This document shows positions 35,106-43,479 of a stretch of 64,000 nucleotides of DNA, piece after piece (the stretch's first letter is position 1; each line of letters starts with the position of its first letter). The translations under genes were made by a program, and so were the position numbers. The DNA is taken from positions 372,001 through 436,000 of the forward strand of contig NZ_JARP01000001.1 in NCBI RefSeq assembly GCF_000708595.2, in the 5' to 3' direction. The notes under the pieces are model-generated. The model saw nothing but the letters and a program-made list of their open reading frames with translations. It did not search any database and had not been told where the DNA came from. The stretch comes from Flavobacterium sp. KJJ. Lineage in GTDB: Bacteria; Bacteroidota; Bacteroidia; Flavobacteriales; Flavobacteriaceae.

Positions 35106-36392
35106 ATGGAACAAAAAAAGCTCTTAATTATAACTTACTATTTTCCGCCAGCCGGAGGTCCAGGTGTACAGCGCTGGTTGAAATTTGTAAAGTATTTGCC
35201 TGAATTTAATGTTCAGCCAATTGTTTATGTTCCTGAAAATCCTACTTATCCAATAGTTGATGAAGGTCTAGTTAATGAAATTTCAGATAAAGTCATTGTT
35301 CTTAAAAATAAAATTTGGGAGCCATATCAATTAGCTTCAATTTTTTCAAAAAATAAAACGAAGAAAATCAGTTCTGGAATTTTTCCACAAAAGAAAAAAC
35401 AGACGTTTTTAGATAAAACATTTCTTTGGGTTCGGGGAAATCTTTTTATTCCAGATGCGCGTGTTTTTTGGGTAAAACCTTCTGTAGCTTATCTTGAAAA
35501 ATACATTAGAGAAAACAATATAGATACAATTGTCACCTCTGGACCGCCACACAGTCTGCATTTGATTGGTCTAGAATTAAAAGAAAAATTAAATGTAAAA
35601 TGGTTTGCGGATTTTCGTGATCCGTGGACAACGATTGGTTATCATAAAGCATTGCGCTTGTCATCTTACGCGGCTAAAAAACATAAAAATTTAGAACGTA
35701 AGGTTTTAAATACTGCCGACACTATTATTGTGACCAGCAAAACTACGAAGACCGAATTTCAGGCTATTACTGATAAACCAATTTCGGTTATTACAAACGG
35801 TTACGATATCGAAAATGTCGAAAAACAAACTTTAGATGCCAAATTTACTTTAGCGCATATCGGGTCTTTTTTATCCGATAGAAATCCTAAGTTTTTATGG
35901 GAATGTTTAGTCGAATTACTTCAAGAGATCCCAGATTTTAAATCGCACTTAGAAATTAAATTAATTGGAGCTGTCAGTCAGGAAGTTTTAGATTGTATTA
36001 CTGAATTTAATCTTAATGCGTATTTGAATCTTCTTGGATATGTTTCGCATCATGAAGCAATCGCTCATCAAAAAAAGTCTCAGGTTTTGCTTCTAATCGA
36101 AATTAATTCTGAAGATACCAAAAGTATTATTCCAGGAAAATTGTTCGAATATATGGTCTCAAATCGCCCGATAATTGCAATTGGTCCTAATGGTTCTGAT
36201 TTTGCCGATATAATAAAAGAAACCAATACTGGAGTATTTTTTGATTATTCTGAAAAAGCGAAATTAAAAAGTGTAATTTTGGACTTTTATAATCAATTTT
36301 TGGAAGGAAAATTACAAGCTAATGGCGTTGGTTTACAGCAATATTCAAGAAAAAACCTGACCAAACAATTAGCACAGTTGATTGAGGACTAA
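35106..36392 (+). CDS. Glycosyltransferase, GT4-like
   Basis: The 428-residue protein has a GT-B fold sequence. The N-terminus carries ITYYFPPAGGPGVQRWLKFVKYLP, the glycine-rich acceptor loop of family 4 enzymes, and ADFRDPWT follows near residue 175. The C-terminal nucleotide-sugar part includes TNGYDIENVE, IKLIGAVSQEVL, NLLGYVSHHEAI and SIIPGKLFEYMVSNRPIIAIG, with the Glu of the EX7E-like site. It should act at the inner face of the inner membrane. It sits between YfhO and the flippase and probably builds the glycan that these move. Confidence 0.9.
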   Translation: MEQKKLLIITYYFPPAGGPGVQRWLKFVKYLPEFNVQPIVYVPENPTYPIVDEGLVNEISDKVIVLKNKIWEPYQLASIFSKNKTKKISSGIFPQKKKQTFLDKTFLWVRGNLFIPDARVFWVKPSVAYLEKYIRENNIDTIVTSGPPHSLHLIGLELKEKLNVKWFADFRDPWTTIGYHKALRLSSYAAKKHKNLERKVLNTADTIIVTSKTTKTEFQAITDKPISVITNGYDIENVEKQTLDAKFTLAHIGSFLSDRNPKFLWECLVELLQEIPDFKSHLEIKLIGAVSQEVLDCITEFNLNAYLNLLGYVSHHEAIAHQKKSQVLLLIEINSEDTKSIIPGKLFEYMVSNRPIIAIGPNGSDFADIIKETNTGVFFDYSEKAKLKSVILDFYNQFLEGKLQANGVGLQQYSRKNLTKQLAQLIED

Positions 36393-36412
36393 TTAATCTA
36401 AAATCTGATCCC

Positions 36413-36436
36413 GTCCCGAAGTTTCTGGATCGGGAC
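36413..36436. repeat. GC-rich inverted repeat, GTCCCGA type
   Basis: GTCCCGA at 36413-36419 and TCGGGAC at 36430-36436 form a 7-bp stem with a 10-base loop in the 63-bp gap between glycosyltransferase and flippase. There is no U-tract. It stands out from the AT-rich surroundings and looks like a dispersed intergenic repeat. Confidence 0.5.
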
Positions 36437-36455
36437 TACAATCTAAAATTTACAA

Positions 36456-37925
36456 ATGGGTATTGTTTTAAACCAGTCTTTTAAAAATACAATTATTACT
36501 TACATAGGTTTCGGTATTGGAGCCATCAATACGCTTTATTTGTATCCTGTTTTTCTTGGTGCAACTTATTATGCTTTAACGAATTATATCCTTTCTGCAG
36601 CAAATGTTATTATGCCTCTATTTGCAATCGGGATGCAAAATACATTAGTTAAATTCTATTCTCAATATAAAACAGAACAAGAACGCGAACAGTTTTTGTC
36701 GTTTACAGCCTTATTTCCTGTTTTGATGTGTATTCCTTTAGGGATAATCGGTATCTTTTTTTACGATGATATAACTGATTTTGTATCTAAAGAAAATCCT
36801 GTAGTCAGAGAGTTTATGCTTCTAATTCCATTTATTGGAATTTGTATGGCGTATTTTGAAATTTTTTATGCCTGGGCGAGAGTGCATATGCATTCTGTTT
36901 TTGGAAATTTTATTAAAGAAGTCGGACTTAGATTATTTTCAACCATCGCCTTAATTGGTCTTTACTTTAAGTGGATCAGTTTAGTAGAATTTGTATACGT
37001 TACAGCGGTAATTTATTTTGTAGCCTTTTTAATAACCATGTTTTATGCTTTTTACATTAAAAGGCCAAACTTTCAGATTTCAATTCCAGAGAATGTAAAA
37101 GCTGTAATGGAATATACTTTTTTCATTATCCTGTCAGGAAGTGTAGCAAACTTGCTTTTAGACGGCGATAAATTGATGCTGAACCAATACATGAAAATTG
37201 AAAATATCGCCTATTATTCTGTTGCTACATATATTGCTTTGGTAATTTCAGTTCCAAGCCGTGCAATGCATCAAATTGTATATCCAATTACAGCAAAATT
37301 AATGCATGAAAATAAGCATGATGAGCTAAATCAGCTTTACAAGAAAACATCAATCAACTTGCAAATGGTGGGAGGGTTTGTAATGCTGTGCATTTTTGTA
37401 AATATCAATCAATTATATGAATTGGTTCCGAAAGAATATAGCGGTGGAATTGCGGTTGTATTTATGATCGGATTATCTAAATATTTCGATTTGATTTTAG
37501 GGAACAACAACGCTATTATTTTTAATACAAAATACTACCGAATGGTATTGTATTTAGGACTTTTATTAGTGTTTTTGACCATTGTACTGAACATGATTTT
37601 TATTCCGATCTTTGGTATTTTCGGATCTGCATTTGCGACATTATTGTCTATTACCTTATACAGTTTGGCAAAGCTTCTTTTTGTTGTTAAAAAACTTCAT
37701 TTATACCCTTTTACAAAAGAAACTATCTATTCAATACTGTTGACGTTCGCTTTATTTTTAGTGTTTTATTTCTGGGAGTTTCCTTTTTACCAATTGATCA
37801 GTATTGCATTAAAATCGGTTTTAGTAACAATTTTGTATGTGTATCTAAACTACAAGTTTAATATATCCCCGGATATTAATAAGGTTATAGATACTCTTTT
37901 TAGAAAAGTGGGAATCAAAATTTAA
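36456..37925 (+). CDS. Polysaccharide flippase, Wzx/MOP superfamily
   Basis: The 489-residue protein has 12-14 hydrophobic helices throughout, beginning LNQSFKNTIITYIGFGIGAIN, the usual start of oligosaccharide flippases of the MOP superfamily. Further marks are GDKLMLNQYMKIENIAYYSV and IPIFGIFGSAFATLLSITLYS. It should move lipid-linked glycans across the inner membrane. It is the third gene of the YfhO, glycosyltransferase, flippase run. The ATG is at 36456 with an A/T-rich leader. Confidence 0.9.
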   Translation: MGIVLNQSFKNTIITYIGFGIGAINTLYLYPVFLGATYYALTNYILSAANVIMPLFAIGMQNTLVKFYSQYKTEQEREQFLSFTALFPVLMCIPLGIIGIFFYDDITDFVSKENPVVREFMLLIPFIGICMAYFEIFYAWARVHMHSVFGNFIKEVGLRLFSTIALIGLYFKWISLVEFVYVTAVIYFVAFLITMFYAFYIKRPNFQISIPENVKAVMEYTFFIILSGSVANLLLDGDKLMLNQYMKIENIAYYSVATYIALVISVPSRAMHQIVYPITAKLMHENKHDELNQLYKKTSINLQMVGGFVMLCIFVNINQLYELVPKEYSGGIAVVFMIGLSKYFDLILGNNNAIIFNTKYYRMVLYLGLLLVFLTIVLNMIFIPIFGIFGSAFATLLSITLYSLAKLLFVVKKLHLYPFTKETIYSILLTFALFLVFYFWEFPFYQLISIALKSVLVTILYVYLNYKFNISPDINKVIDTLFRKVGIKI

Positions 37926-38019
37926 TATGACTTATTGAGATTTAAAAAGTAATTTAAAATCGAATCTATTTTGTTTTTATATTTGTTAGAAAGGATAACT
38001 AATTTATTTCTAGTAGAAT

Positions 38020-39669
38020 ATGAAAAAGAAATTCATTTGTTTTTTAGTGTTTTTAGCTATTTTGCTTTCTTCATCTTTATTTGCCCAAAAAGAAAATCTA
38101 AAAACTTCACAAATCGCTGTAAAGCCAAAATTAAAAGGATATCCGGTCAATCCTTTTAAGGATACTCTTTTTTATGTCTACAATAAAGTAGGTTCGTTTT
38201 CTGCAGAAAATAGGGCAAAGGCAATTACAGCAAAAATACATTCTCTCTATGAAGATGATCTCTTTAAGGCTGATTCTTTAAAAATTATTCCCTCTGATAT
38301 AAGCCAAGATATTGTTTATAAAGGGGATTTAATTTTAATGTCAATTTTAGATGCTGATGCCAAATCTGAAAATAAAACAGTTTCAGATATAGCAAAACGG
38401 AATTTTAATGCTATAAAAAAAGCAGTTGTTTATCAGAATGAAAACTATTCTTTATTGCCAAAAAGACTCGGCTATACGGCTTTATTAATCTTAATTCTTA
38501 CCATAGTTTTAGTGCTTGCCTCGAAAGTGTTTAATTTTATAAAATCTTATTTTTCTAAAAGAAGAGAAAAATATTTTAAAGGATTTACATACAACAATAT
38601 AAATGTACTTACGCCTGATAGACAAGAGTTTGTTGCATTACGCATTATTGGTATTATAAAAATAATTTCATTGTTTATATTGGCTTATTTGGCTCTTCCT
38701 TTATTGTTTAATATTTTCCCCGCAACTCAGGCTTACGCTACTACAATACTAAAATGGACGCTGACTCCTATAAAAGCTGCTGTAATGGGATTTGTAGACT
38801 TTCTGCCAAATCTATTTACGATCATTGTAATTATTTTGATTTTTAGATATACACTCAAAATAATTAAATTTTTTGTAGACGAAATCAATAAAGAAAATAT
38901 AAAAGTTGATGGATTTTATAGCGATTGGGCAAAACCCACGTTCAATATTATTAGGCTTCTTGCTTATGCTTTTATGCTGGTTATTATTTTTCCGTATCTG
39001 CCCGGTTCTGATTCTGATATATTTAAGGGAGTTTCCGTCTTTGTTGGTATTTTGTTTTCATTAGGTTCATCAAATGCTATTGCAAATATGGTTGCCGGTT
39101 TGGTAATTACCTATATGCGTCCCTTTAAAATTGGTGACTTTATTAAAATTGGCGATGTAAGCGGAGAAGTAATTGAAAAAACAGCTCTGGTTACCCGAAT
39201 ACGAACGCCAAAATTTGAAGATATTACCATTCCAAATGCGACAGTTTTATCCAGTACTTCTACTAATTTTTCTGCGAATACAAAAAATTCAACTGACGGT
39301 TTATTAATTCATACAACAGTTACAATTGGATATGATGTTCCTTGGAAAGACATTCATAAAGCTTTGATTAAAGCAGCTCTAAAAACTGATTTAATTGAAA
39401 AGACACCAATTCCTTTTGTACTTCAAACCAGTTTAGATGATTTTTATGTATCGTACCAAATTAATGTTTATACGAAAGAACCTACAAGACAGCCTCGAAT
39501 TTATTCTTCCCTTCACCAAAACATTCAAGATTCGTTTAACGAGGCCGGAATTGAAATTATGTCACCGCACTATAATGCACTGAGAGACGGCAATACAACA
39601 ACAATTCCAGCAGATTATCTAAATAAGGACTACGAATCACCATCTTTTAATGTTGCTAATAAAAGTTAA
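38020..39669 (+). CDS. Mechanosensitive channel, MscS family
   Basis: The 549-residue protein starts with a signal peptide (FLVFLAILLSSSLFAQ), a periplasmic region to about residue 140, then four or five helices and the MscS pore and beta domain. The latter is seen as LGSSNAIANMVAGLVITYMRPFKIGDFIKIGDVSGEV and IPNATVLSSTSTNF, both hallmarks of MscS. It should release solutes at hypo-osmotic shock. A -7 box TATATTTG lies at 37978-37985. It is separate from the flippase by 94 bp. Confidence 0.93.
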   Translation: MKKKFICFLVFLAILLSSSLFAQKENLKTSQIAVKPKLKGYPVNPFKDTLFYVYNKVGSFSAENRAKAITAKIHSLYEDDLFKADSLKIIPSDISQDIVYKGDLILMSILDADAKSENKTVSDIAKRNFNAIKKAVVYQNENYSLLPKRLGYTALLILILTIVLVLASKVFNFIKSYFSKRREKYFKGFTYNNINVLTPDRQEFVALRIIGIIKIISLFILAYLALPLLFNIFPATQAYATTILKWTLTPIKAAVMGFVDFLPNLFTIIVIILIFRYTLKIIKFFVDEINKENIKVDGFYSDWAKPTFNIIRLLAYAFMLVIIFPYLPGSDSDIFKGVSVFVGILFSLGSSNAIANMVAGLVITYMRPFKIGDFIKIGDVSGEVIEKTALVTRIRTPKFEDITIPNATVLSSTSTNFSANTKNSTDGLLIHTTVTIGYDVPWKDIHKALIKAALKTDLIEKTPIPFVLQTSLDDFYVSYQINVYTKEPTRQPRIYSSLHQNIQDSFNEAGIEIMSPHYNALRDGNTTTIPADYLNKDYESPSFNVANKS

Positions 39670-39837
39670 TTTATTAATATTTAGTTGTTAACTTTTAAAT
39701 TTTAACAGTATAATACTTTGTTATTAATTTTATAAAAACTAATTTTAGCTAAGAATTCAGCAGCACTTTGCTTTATATCATAAAAAATATAATATAAAAG
39801 ACAATAAAAACAGTTGCCGAATTGTTATTTACATTGA

Positions 39838-39868
39838 AATACTTTCAGTTTGGATACTGAAAAGTATT
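39838..39868 (+). other. Hairpin in the leader of the 99-residue gene
   Basis: A 12-nt arm at 39838-39849 pairs with 39856-39868 with one bulged base and a 6-base loop, 34 bases upstream of the ATG at 39903. No T-run follows, so it is not a terminator. GGAGG lies at 39895-39899, only 3 bases from the ATG, an unusual Shine-Dalgarno-like match in this phylum. Confidence 0.35.
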
Positions 39869-39902
39869 AGTAGTATTTAGATTAACTTTTTAATGGAGGA
39901 TT

Positions 39903-40202
39903 ATGAAGAGCAATCAATTGAGTCAAGAACAGAGCGTTCAAGTATTTTCTAGTATGATATCAAGCAAGGTTCATAACGGATTTACATTAGAAGAAAGAAA
40001 TGATGAATTCCTTTTTGCTGTCCTTTCTAAAGGTGGAAAAGTAGTGAATCATGGCTTAAATTTTATCATTTTTTGCTTGACCTTAGGATTGTGGTCATTT
40101 GCATGGCTTTATCTTACTTTAGAGGCGTCAAAGCAAAAAAAAGTATTAGTTGCCATCGACGAAGATGGTTTCCCTTTTGAAGAAAGATGTCTAGTTGCCT
40201 AG
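39903..40202 (+). CDS. Small membrane protein of unknown function
   Basis: The 99-residue product has a polar N-terminal half (VQVFSSMISSKVHNGFTLEERND), one strong hydrophobic helix (LNFIIFCLTLGLWSFAWLYL, about 53-72) and a polar tail (KKVLVAIDEDGFPFEERC). It has no signal peptide. It is preceded by a 233-bp gap with a leader hairpin and GGAGG. No family is recognised. A bidirectional hairpin lies between it and uvrA. Confidence 0.7.
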   Translation: MKSNQLSQEQSVQVFSSMISSKVHNGFTLEERNDEFLFAVLSKGGKVVNHGLNFIIFCLTLGLWSFAWLYLTLEASKQKKVLVAIDEDGFPFEERCLVA

Positions 40203-40240
40203 AGTCAGAATCAAATCAAACCAAATGAAAAAAAAGAAAC

Positions 40241-40278
40241 AGCCATAAATTACTTTTAAGATAAAGTAATTTATGGCT
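40241..40278. terminator. Terminator between the small membrane protein and uvrA
   Basis: A perfect 16-bp stem (40241-40256 with 40263-40278) has a 6-base loop. On the minus strand it is followed by a long T-rich tract (complement of the A-run at 40227-40235), so it mainly ends uvrA; plus-strand T's are weaker. Confidence 0.82.
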
Positions 40279-40295
40279 GCTTTATTTAAAAAAAA

Positions 40296-43091
40296 TTACA
40301 ATTTATCTTTTAGGTAAACTCCCGTAACTGATTTTTTTACTTTTACAATATCTTCCGGAGTTCCCTCTGCTAATAAATGCCCGCCATTTTCACCTCCTTC
40401 AGGGCCAAGATCAATAATCCAGTCAGCACATTTTATCAAATCGAGGTTATGTTCTATTACAATTATTGAATGACCTTTTTCGATTAAGGCATCAAACGAA
40501 GCTAATAGTTTTTTGATGTCATGAAAATGAAGACCAGTTGTTGGTTCATCAAAAACAAATAATGCTTTATCCTTTGTGGCACCTTTTACTAAAAATGAAG
40601 CAAGTTTAATGCGCTGTGCCTCACCGCCGGAAAGAGTAGAAGAAGATTGTCCTAACTGAACATATCCTAAACCAACATCCTGCAAAGGCTGTAACTTTTG
40701 CGTTATCTTGCTCTGTTTGTTTTTTTCGAAAAAGGCAATCGCATCATCAATAGTCATTGTCAGAATATCGTTGATGTTTTTATTATCAAAATTAATTTCT
40801 AGAATTTCTTTTTTGAAGCGTTTTCCTCCACAAGTTTCGCACGGCAACGAAACATCAGCCATAAAGACCATCTCAACGTTTATAGAGCCTTCTCCTTTAC
40901 AAGTTTCACATCGGCCTCCATCTACGTTAAATGAAAAATGTTTTGCCTGATATCCTCTTATTTTCGATAATTTTTCTTTTGCATACAATTCACGAATATC
41001 ATCATACGCTTTAATATAGGTTACCGGATTCGATCGAGAACTTCTCCCGATAGGATTTTGATCTACATATTCTATATGTTTGATCTGCGAAAAAGAACCT
41101 TTTATTTCACTAAATTGTCCTGCTTTTTCAGAAGCATTTTCCAACTTCTTTTGCATCGCAGGAAATAAAATCTTCTTTATCAGGGTACTTTTTCCACTTC
41201 CTGAAACACCAGTAATAACCGTAAGAACATCTAGCGGAAAAGTAACATCTATATTTTTTAAGTTATTTTCTCTTGCGCCAATAATATCAATATGATTTTT
41301 AAATTTTCGTCTTTTCTTCGGAACTGAAATTTCTAAATCTCCTTTTAAATATTTAGCCGTAAGCGATTCAGATTTTAAGATTTCATCGTATGTTCCCTGA
41401 GCGACTAAATTTCCTCCGAAAGTTCCTGCTTCTGGACCAATATCAATAATCATATCCGCCGCTTTCATGATGTCTTCGTCGTGTTCAACTACAATAACGG
41501 TATTTCCTAGGTCACGAAGCGAAAGCAAAACTTTGATCAATCTTTCAGAATCTTTTGGGTGCAGACCAATACTTGGCTCATCTAAAATGTACATTGAGCC
41601 AACTAAACTGCTTCCTAATGAAGTAGCCAGATTAATACGCTGTGATTCTCCACCAGAAAGTGTTGCAGAATTTCTGTTTAAAGTCAGATAATCTAAGCCA
41701 ACTTCTGTCAAAAAGGATAAACGATTGTTGATTTCGACCATTAATCGTTTTGCAATTTGCTGTTCGTAAACATTCAATTCTATATTTTTGAAAAAAGTTA
41801 CCAAATGTTTAATTGGCAAATCAACTAAATCTGAGACCGTTTTGCCATTTATTTTTACATAAGAAGCCTCTTCACGCAAACGTTTCCCGCGACATGCATA
41901 ACATTTTGTTTTGCCTCGGTAGCGTGATAACATTACACGATTTTGAATCTTATAATTTTTTTCTTCTAATTCCTTAAAGAAACCATTTAAACCTTGAAAA
42001 TACTTGTTTCCTTTCCAAATTAAATCCTTTTGATCTTCTGAAAGTTCAAAATAAGGTTTATGAATTGGGAAATCAAATTTATAAGCATGTTTAACCAATT
42101 CATCTTTGTACCAGCTCATGCTGTCACCTCGCCAAGGATAAATCGCACTTTCAAAAACAGATAAAGAAGTATTTGGAACTACTAAATCTGCGTCAATCCC
42201 AATAATATTTCCGTATCCTTCGCAAACCGGACAAGCACCGTATGGATTATTAAAACTGAACAAATGAACATTTGGTTCTAGAAAAGTAATGCCGTCTAAT
42301 TCAAAATTATTCGAATAGGTGAATCTTTTATTTGAACCTAATTCCTGCAGATAACAGATTCCTTTTCCTTCAAAAAAAGCAGTTTGTACCGCATCTGCCA
42401 GACGGTTGTAGAATTCTTCTTCATCTTTAACTACAATTCTGTCAATGATTAAGAGGATGTCTTTATTGTCTAATTTATGAAGATCCGTCGGTGTAAATTC
42501 ATCTAAACGAACCATTTCGTTATCGACTAAAATACGGGCAAAACCTTGCTGTAGAAGTACTTTTAGTTTGTCTTCTAATTGCCTTCCTTCTTCTAAATGA
42601 ATAGGAGAGAGCAATAACCATTTGCTGTCTAATTCTAATGATTTTACATCAGCAACAACATCGGTCACTGTATTTTTTTTGACTTCCTGCCCTGAAATAG
42701 GCGAATATGTGCGCCCAATTCTGGCAAACAAAAGTTTTATATAATCGTAGATTTCAGTTGAAGTACCAACGGTTGAACGCGCATTAGTTGTATTAACCTT
42801 TTGTTCGATGGCTATCGCAGGCGCAATACCTTTTATGTATTCGACTTTTGGTTTGTCTAAGCGCCCCAAAAACTGCCGTGCGTATGATGATAAACTTTCA
42901 ACATAGCGGCGCTGTCCTTCGGCGTATAAAGTGTCAAATGCCAAACTGGATTTACCTGATCCTGAAAGACCTGTAATGACAACAAGTTTATTTCGCGGAA
43001 TAGCAACATCTACATTTTTTAAATTATGTACTTGTGCTCCTTTAATTATAATATTATGTTTTGGGTCGAGTGTAGAAAGATCAATCTGCAT
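40296..43091 (-). CDS. uvrA: UvrA, excinuclease ABC subunit A
   Basis: The 931-residue protein is the damage-recognition ATPase of nucleotide excision repair. It has two ABC ATPase modules: Walker A GLSGSGKSSLAFDTLYAEGQRR and, in the second half, GVSGSGKSTLIKK; signatures TLSGGESQRINLA and TLSGGEAQRIKLA; Walker B ILDEPSIGLHP and FDEPTTGLH. Zinc modules are CPVCEGYGN with CYACRGKR, and CETCKGEG with CETCGGKR. I chose the ATG at 43091; four extra residues from a TTG at 43103 are not expected. A -7 box TACTTTTG is readable on the minus strand upstream. It is a single gene, ended by the hairpin at 40241-40278. Confidence 0.97.
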   Translation of the reverse strand: MQIDLSTLDPKHNIIIKGAQVHNLKNVDVAIPRNKLVVITGLSGSGKSSLAFDTLYAEGQRRYVESLSSYARQFLGRLDKPKVEYIKGIAPAIAIEQKVNTTNARSTVGTSTEIYDYIKLLFARIGRTYSPISGQEVKKNTVTDVVADVKSLELDSKWLLLSPIHLEEGRQLEDKLKVLLQQGFARILVDNEMVRLDEFTPTDLHKLDNKDILLIIDRIVVKDEEEFYNRLADAVQTAFFEGKGICYLQELGSNKRFTYSNNFELDGITFLEPNVHLFSFNNPYGACPVCEGYGNIIGIDADLVVPNTSLSVFESAIYPWRGDSMSWYKDELVKHAYKFDFPIHKPYFELSEDQKDLIWKGNKYFQGLNGFFKELEEKNYKIQNRVMLSRYRGKTKCYACRGKRLREEASYVKINGKTVSDLVDLPIKHLVTFFKNIELNVYEQQIAKRLMVEINNRLSFLTEVGLDYLTLNRNSATLSGGESQRINLATSLGSSLVGSMYILDEPSIGLHPKDSERLIKVLLSLRDLGNTVIVVEHDEDIMKAADMIIDIGPEAGTFGGNLVAQGTYDEILKSESLTAKYLKGDLEISVPKKRRKFKNHIDIIGARENNLKNIDVTFPLDVLTVITGVSGSGKSTLIKKILFPAMQKKLENASEKAGQFSEIKGSFSQIKHIEYVDQNPIGRSSRSNPVTYIKAYDDIRELYAKEKLSKIRGYQAKHFSFNVDGGRCETCKGEGSINVEMVFMADVSLPCETCGGKRFKKEILEINFDNKNINDILTMTIDDAIAFFEKNKQSKITQKLQPLQDVGLGYVQLGQSSSTLSGGEAQRIKLASFLVKGATKDKALFVFDEPTTGLHFHDIKKLLASFDALIEKGHSIIVIEHNLDLIKCADWIIDLGPEGGENGGHLLAEGTPEDIVKVKKSVTGVYLKDKL

Positions 43092-43479
43092 ACAAAAAGT
43101 CAATTTTTACAAAAGTAATCAATTTTGAATTGAATTTTGTTAAGGACATTGTTCCAAATTTTAACTAAATCATTTAGTGTCATTCATTATAAATTAAATT
43201 AAACAGATATAAATCAATAATTTATTTATTTCAGTTTCTGCAAATTTGGGCAGATTTAAATTTAATATAATAATCTGCGTTCATCAGTTTAATCTTTTAA
43301 ATCTGCGCAAAAAAACTTTAAGAGTCACCGTTCATTTTAATTAAAAGGAACGCATTTTTTCCAATATCTATTTTATGTTTCTATGCGTTAAAATATATTT
43401 TATGTTCAATGAATTGTTTTACTATAAAATATCCTATTTTAGAACTGCTTTAATACTATTTTAATATTCTGACCAAATT
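43092..43479. other. 388-bp intergenic region between uvrA and the PUL regulator
   Basis: Divergent promoter region. Near 43235-43315 are repeated words around AATCTGCG and CTGCAAATTTGGGCAG that form partial inverted repeats and look like a degraded dispersed repeat. The remainder is AT-rich with no open frame or RNA gene visible. The regulator's TTG start at 43480 is preceded by no clear TAnnTTTG box. Confidence 0.5.

Noticed and set aside
37971-38159. Plus-strand 62-codon frame overlapping the start of the MscS gene
   Set aside because: Shifted frame with a TTG start; the MscS frame has signal peptide and family motifs.
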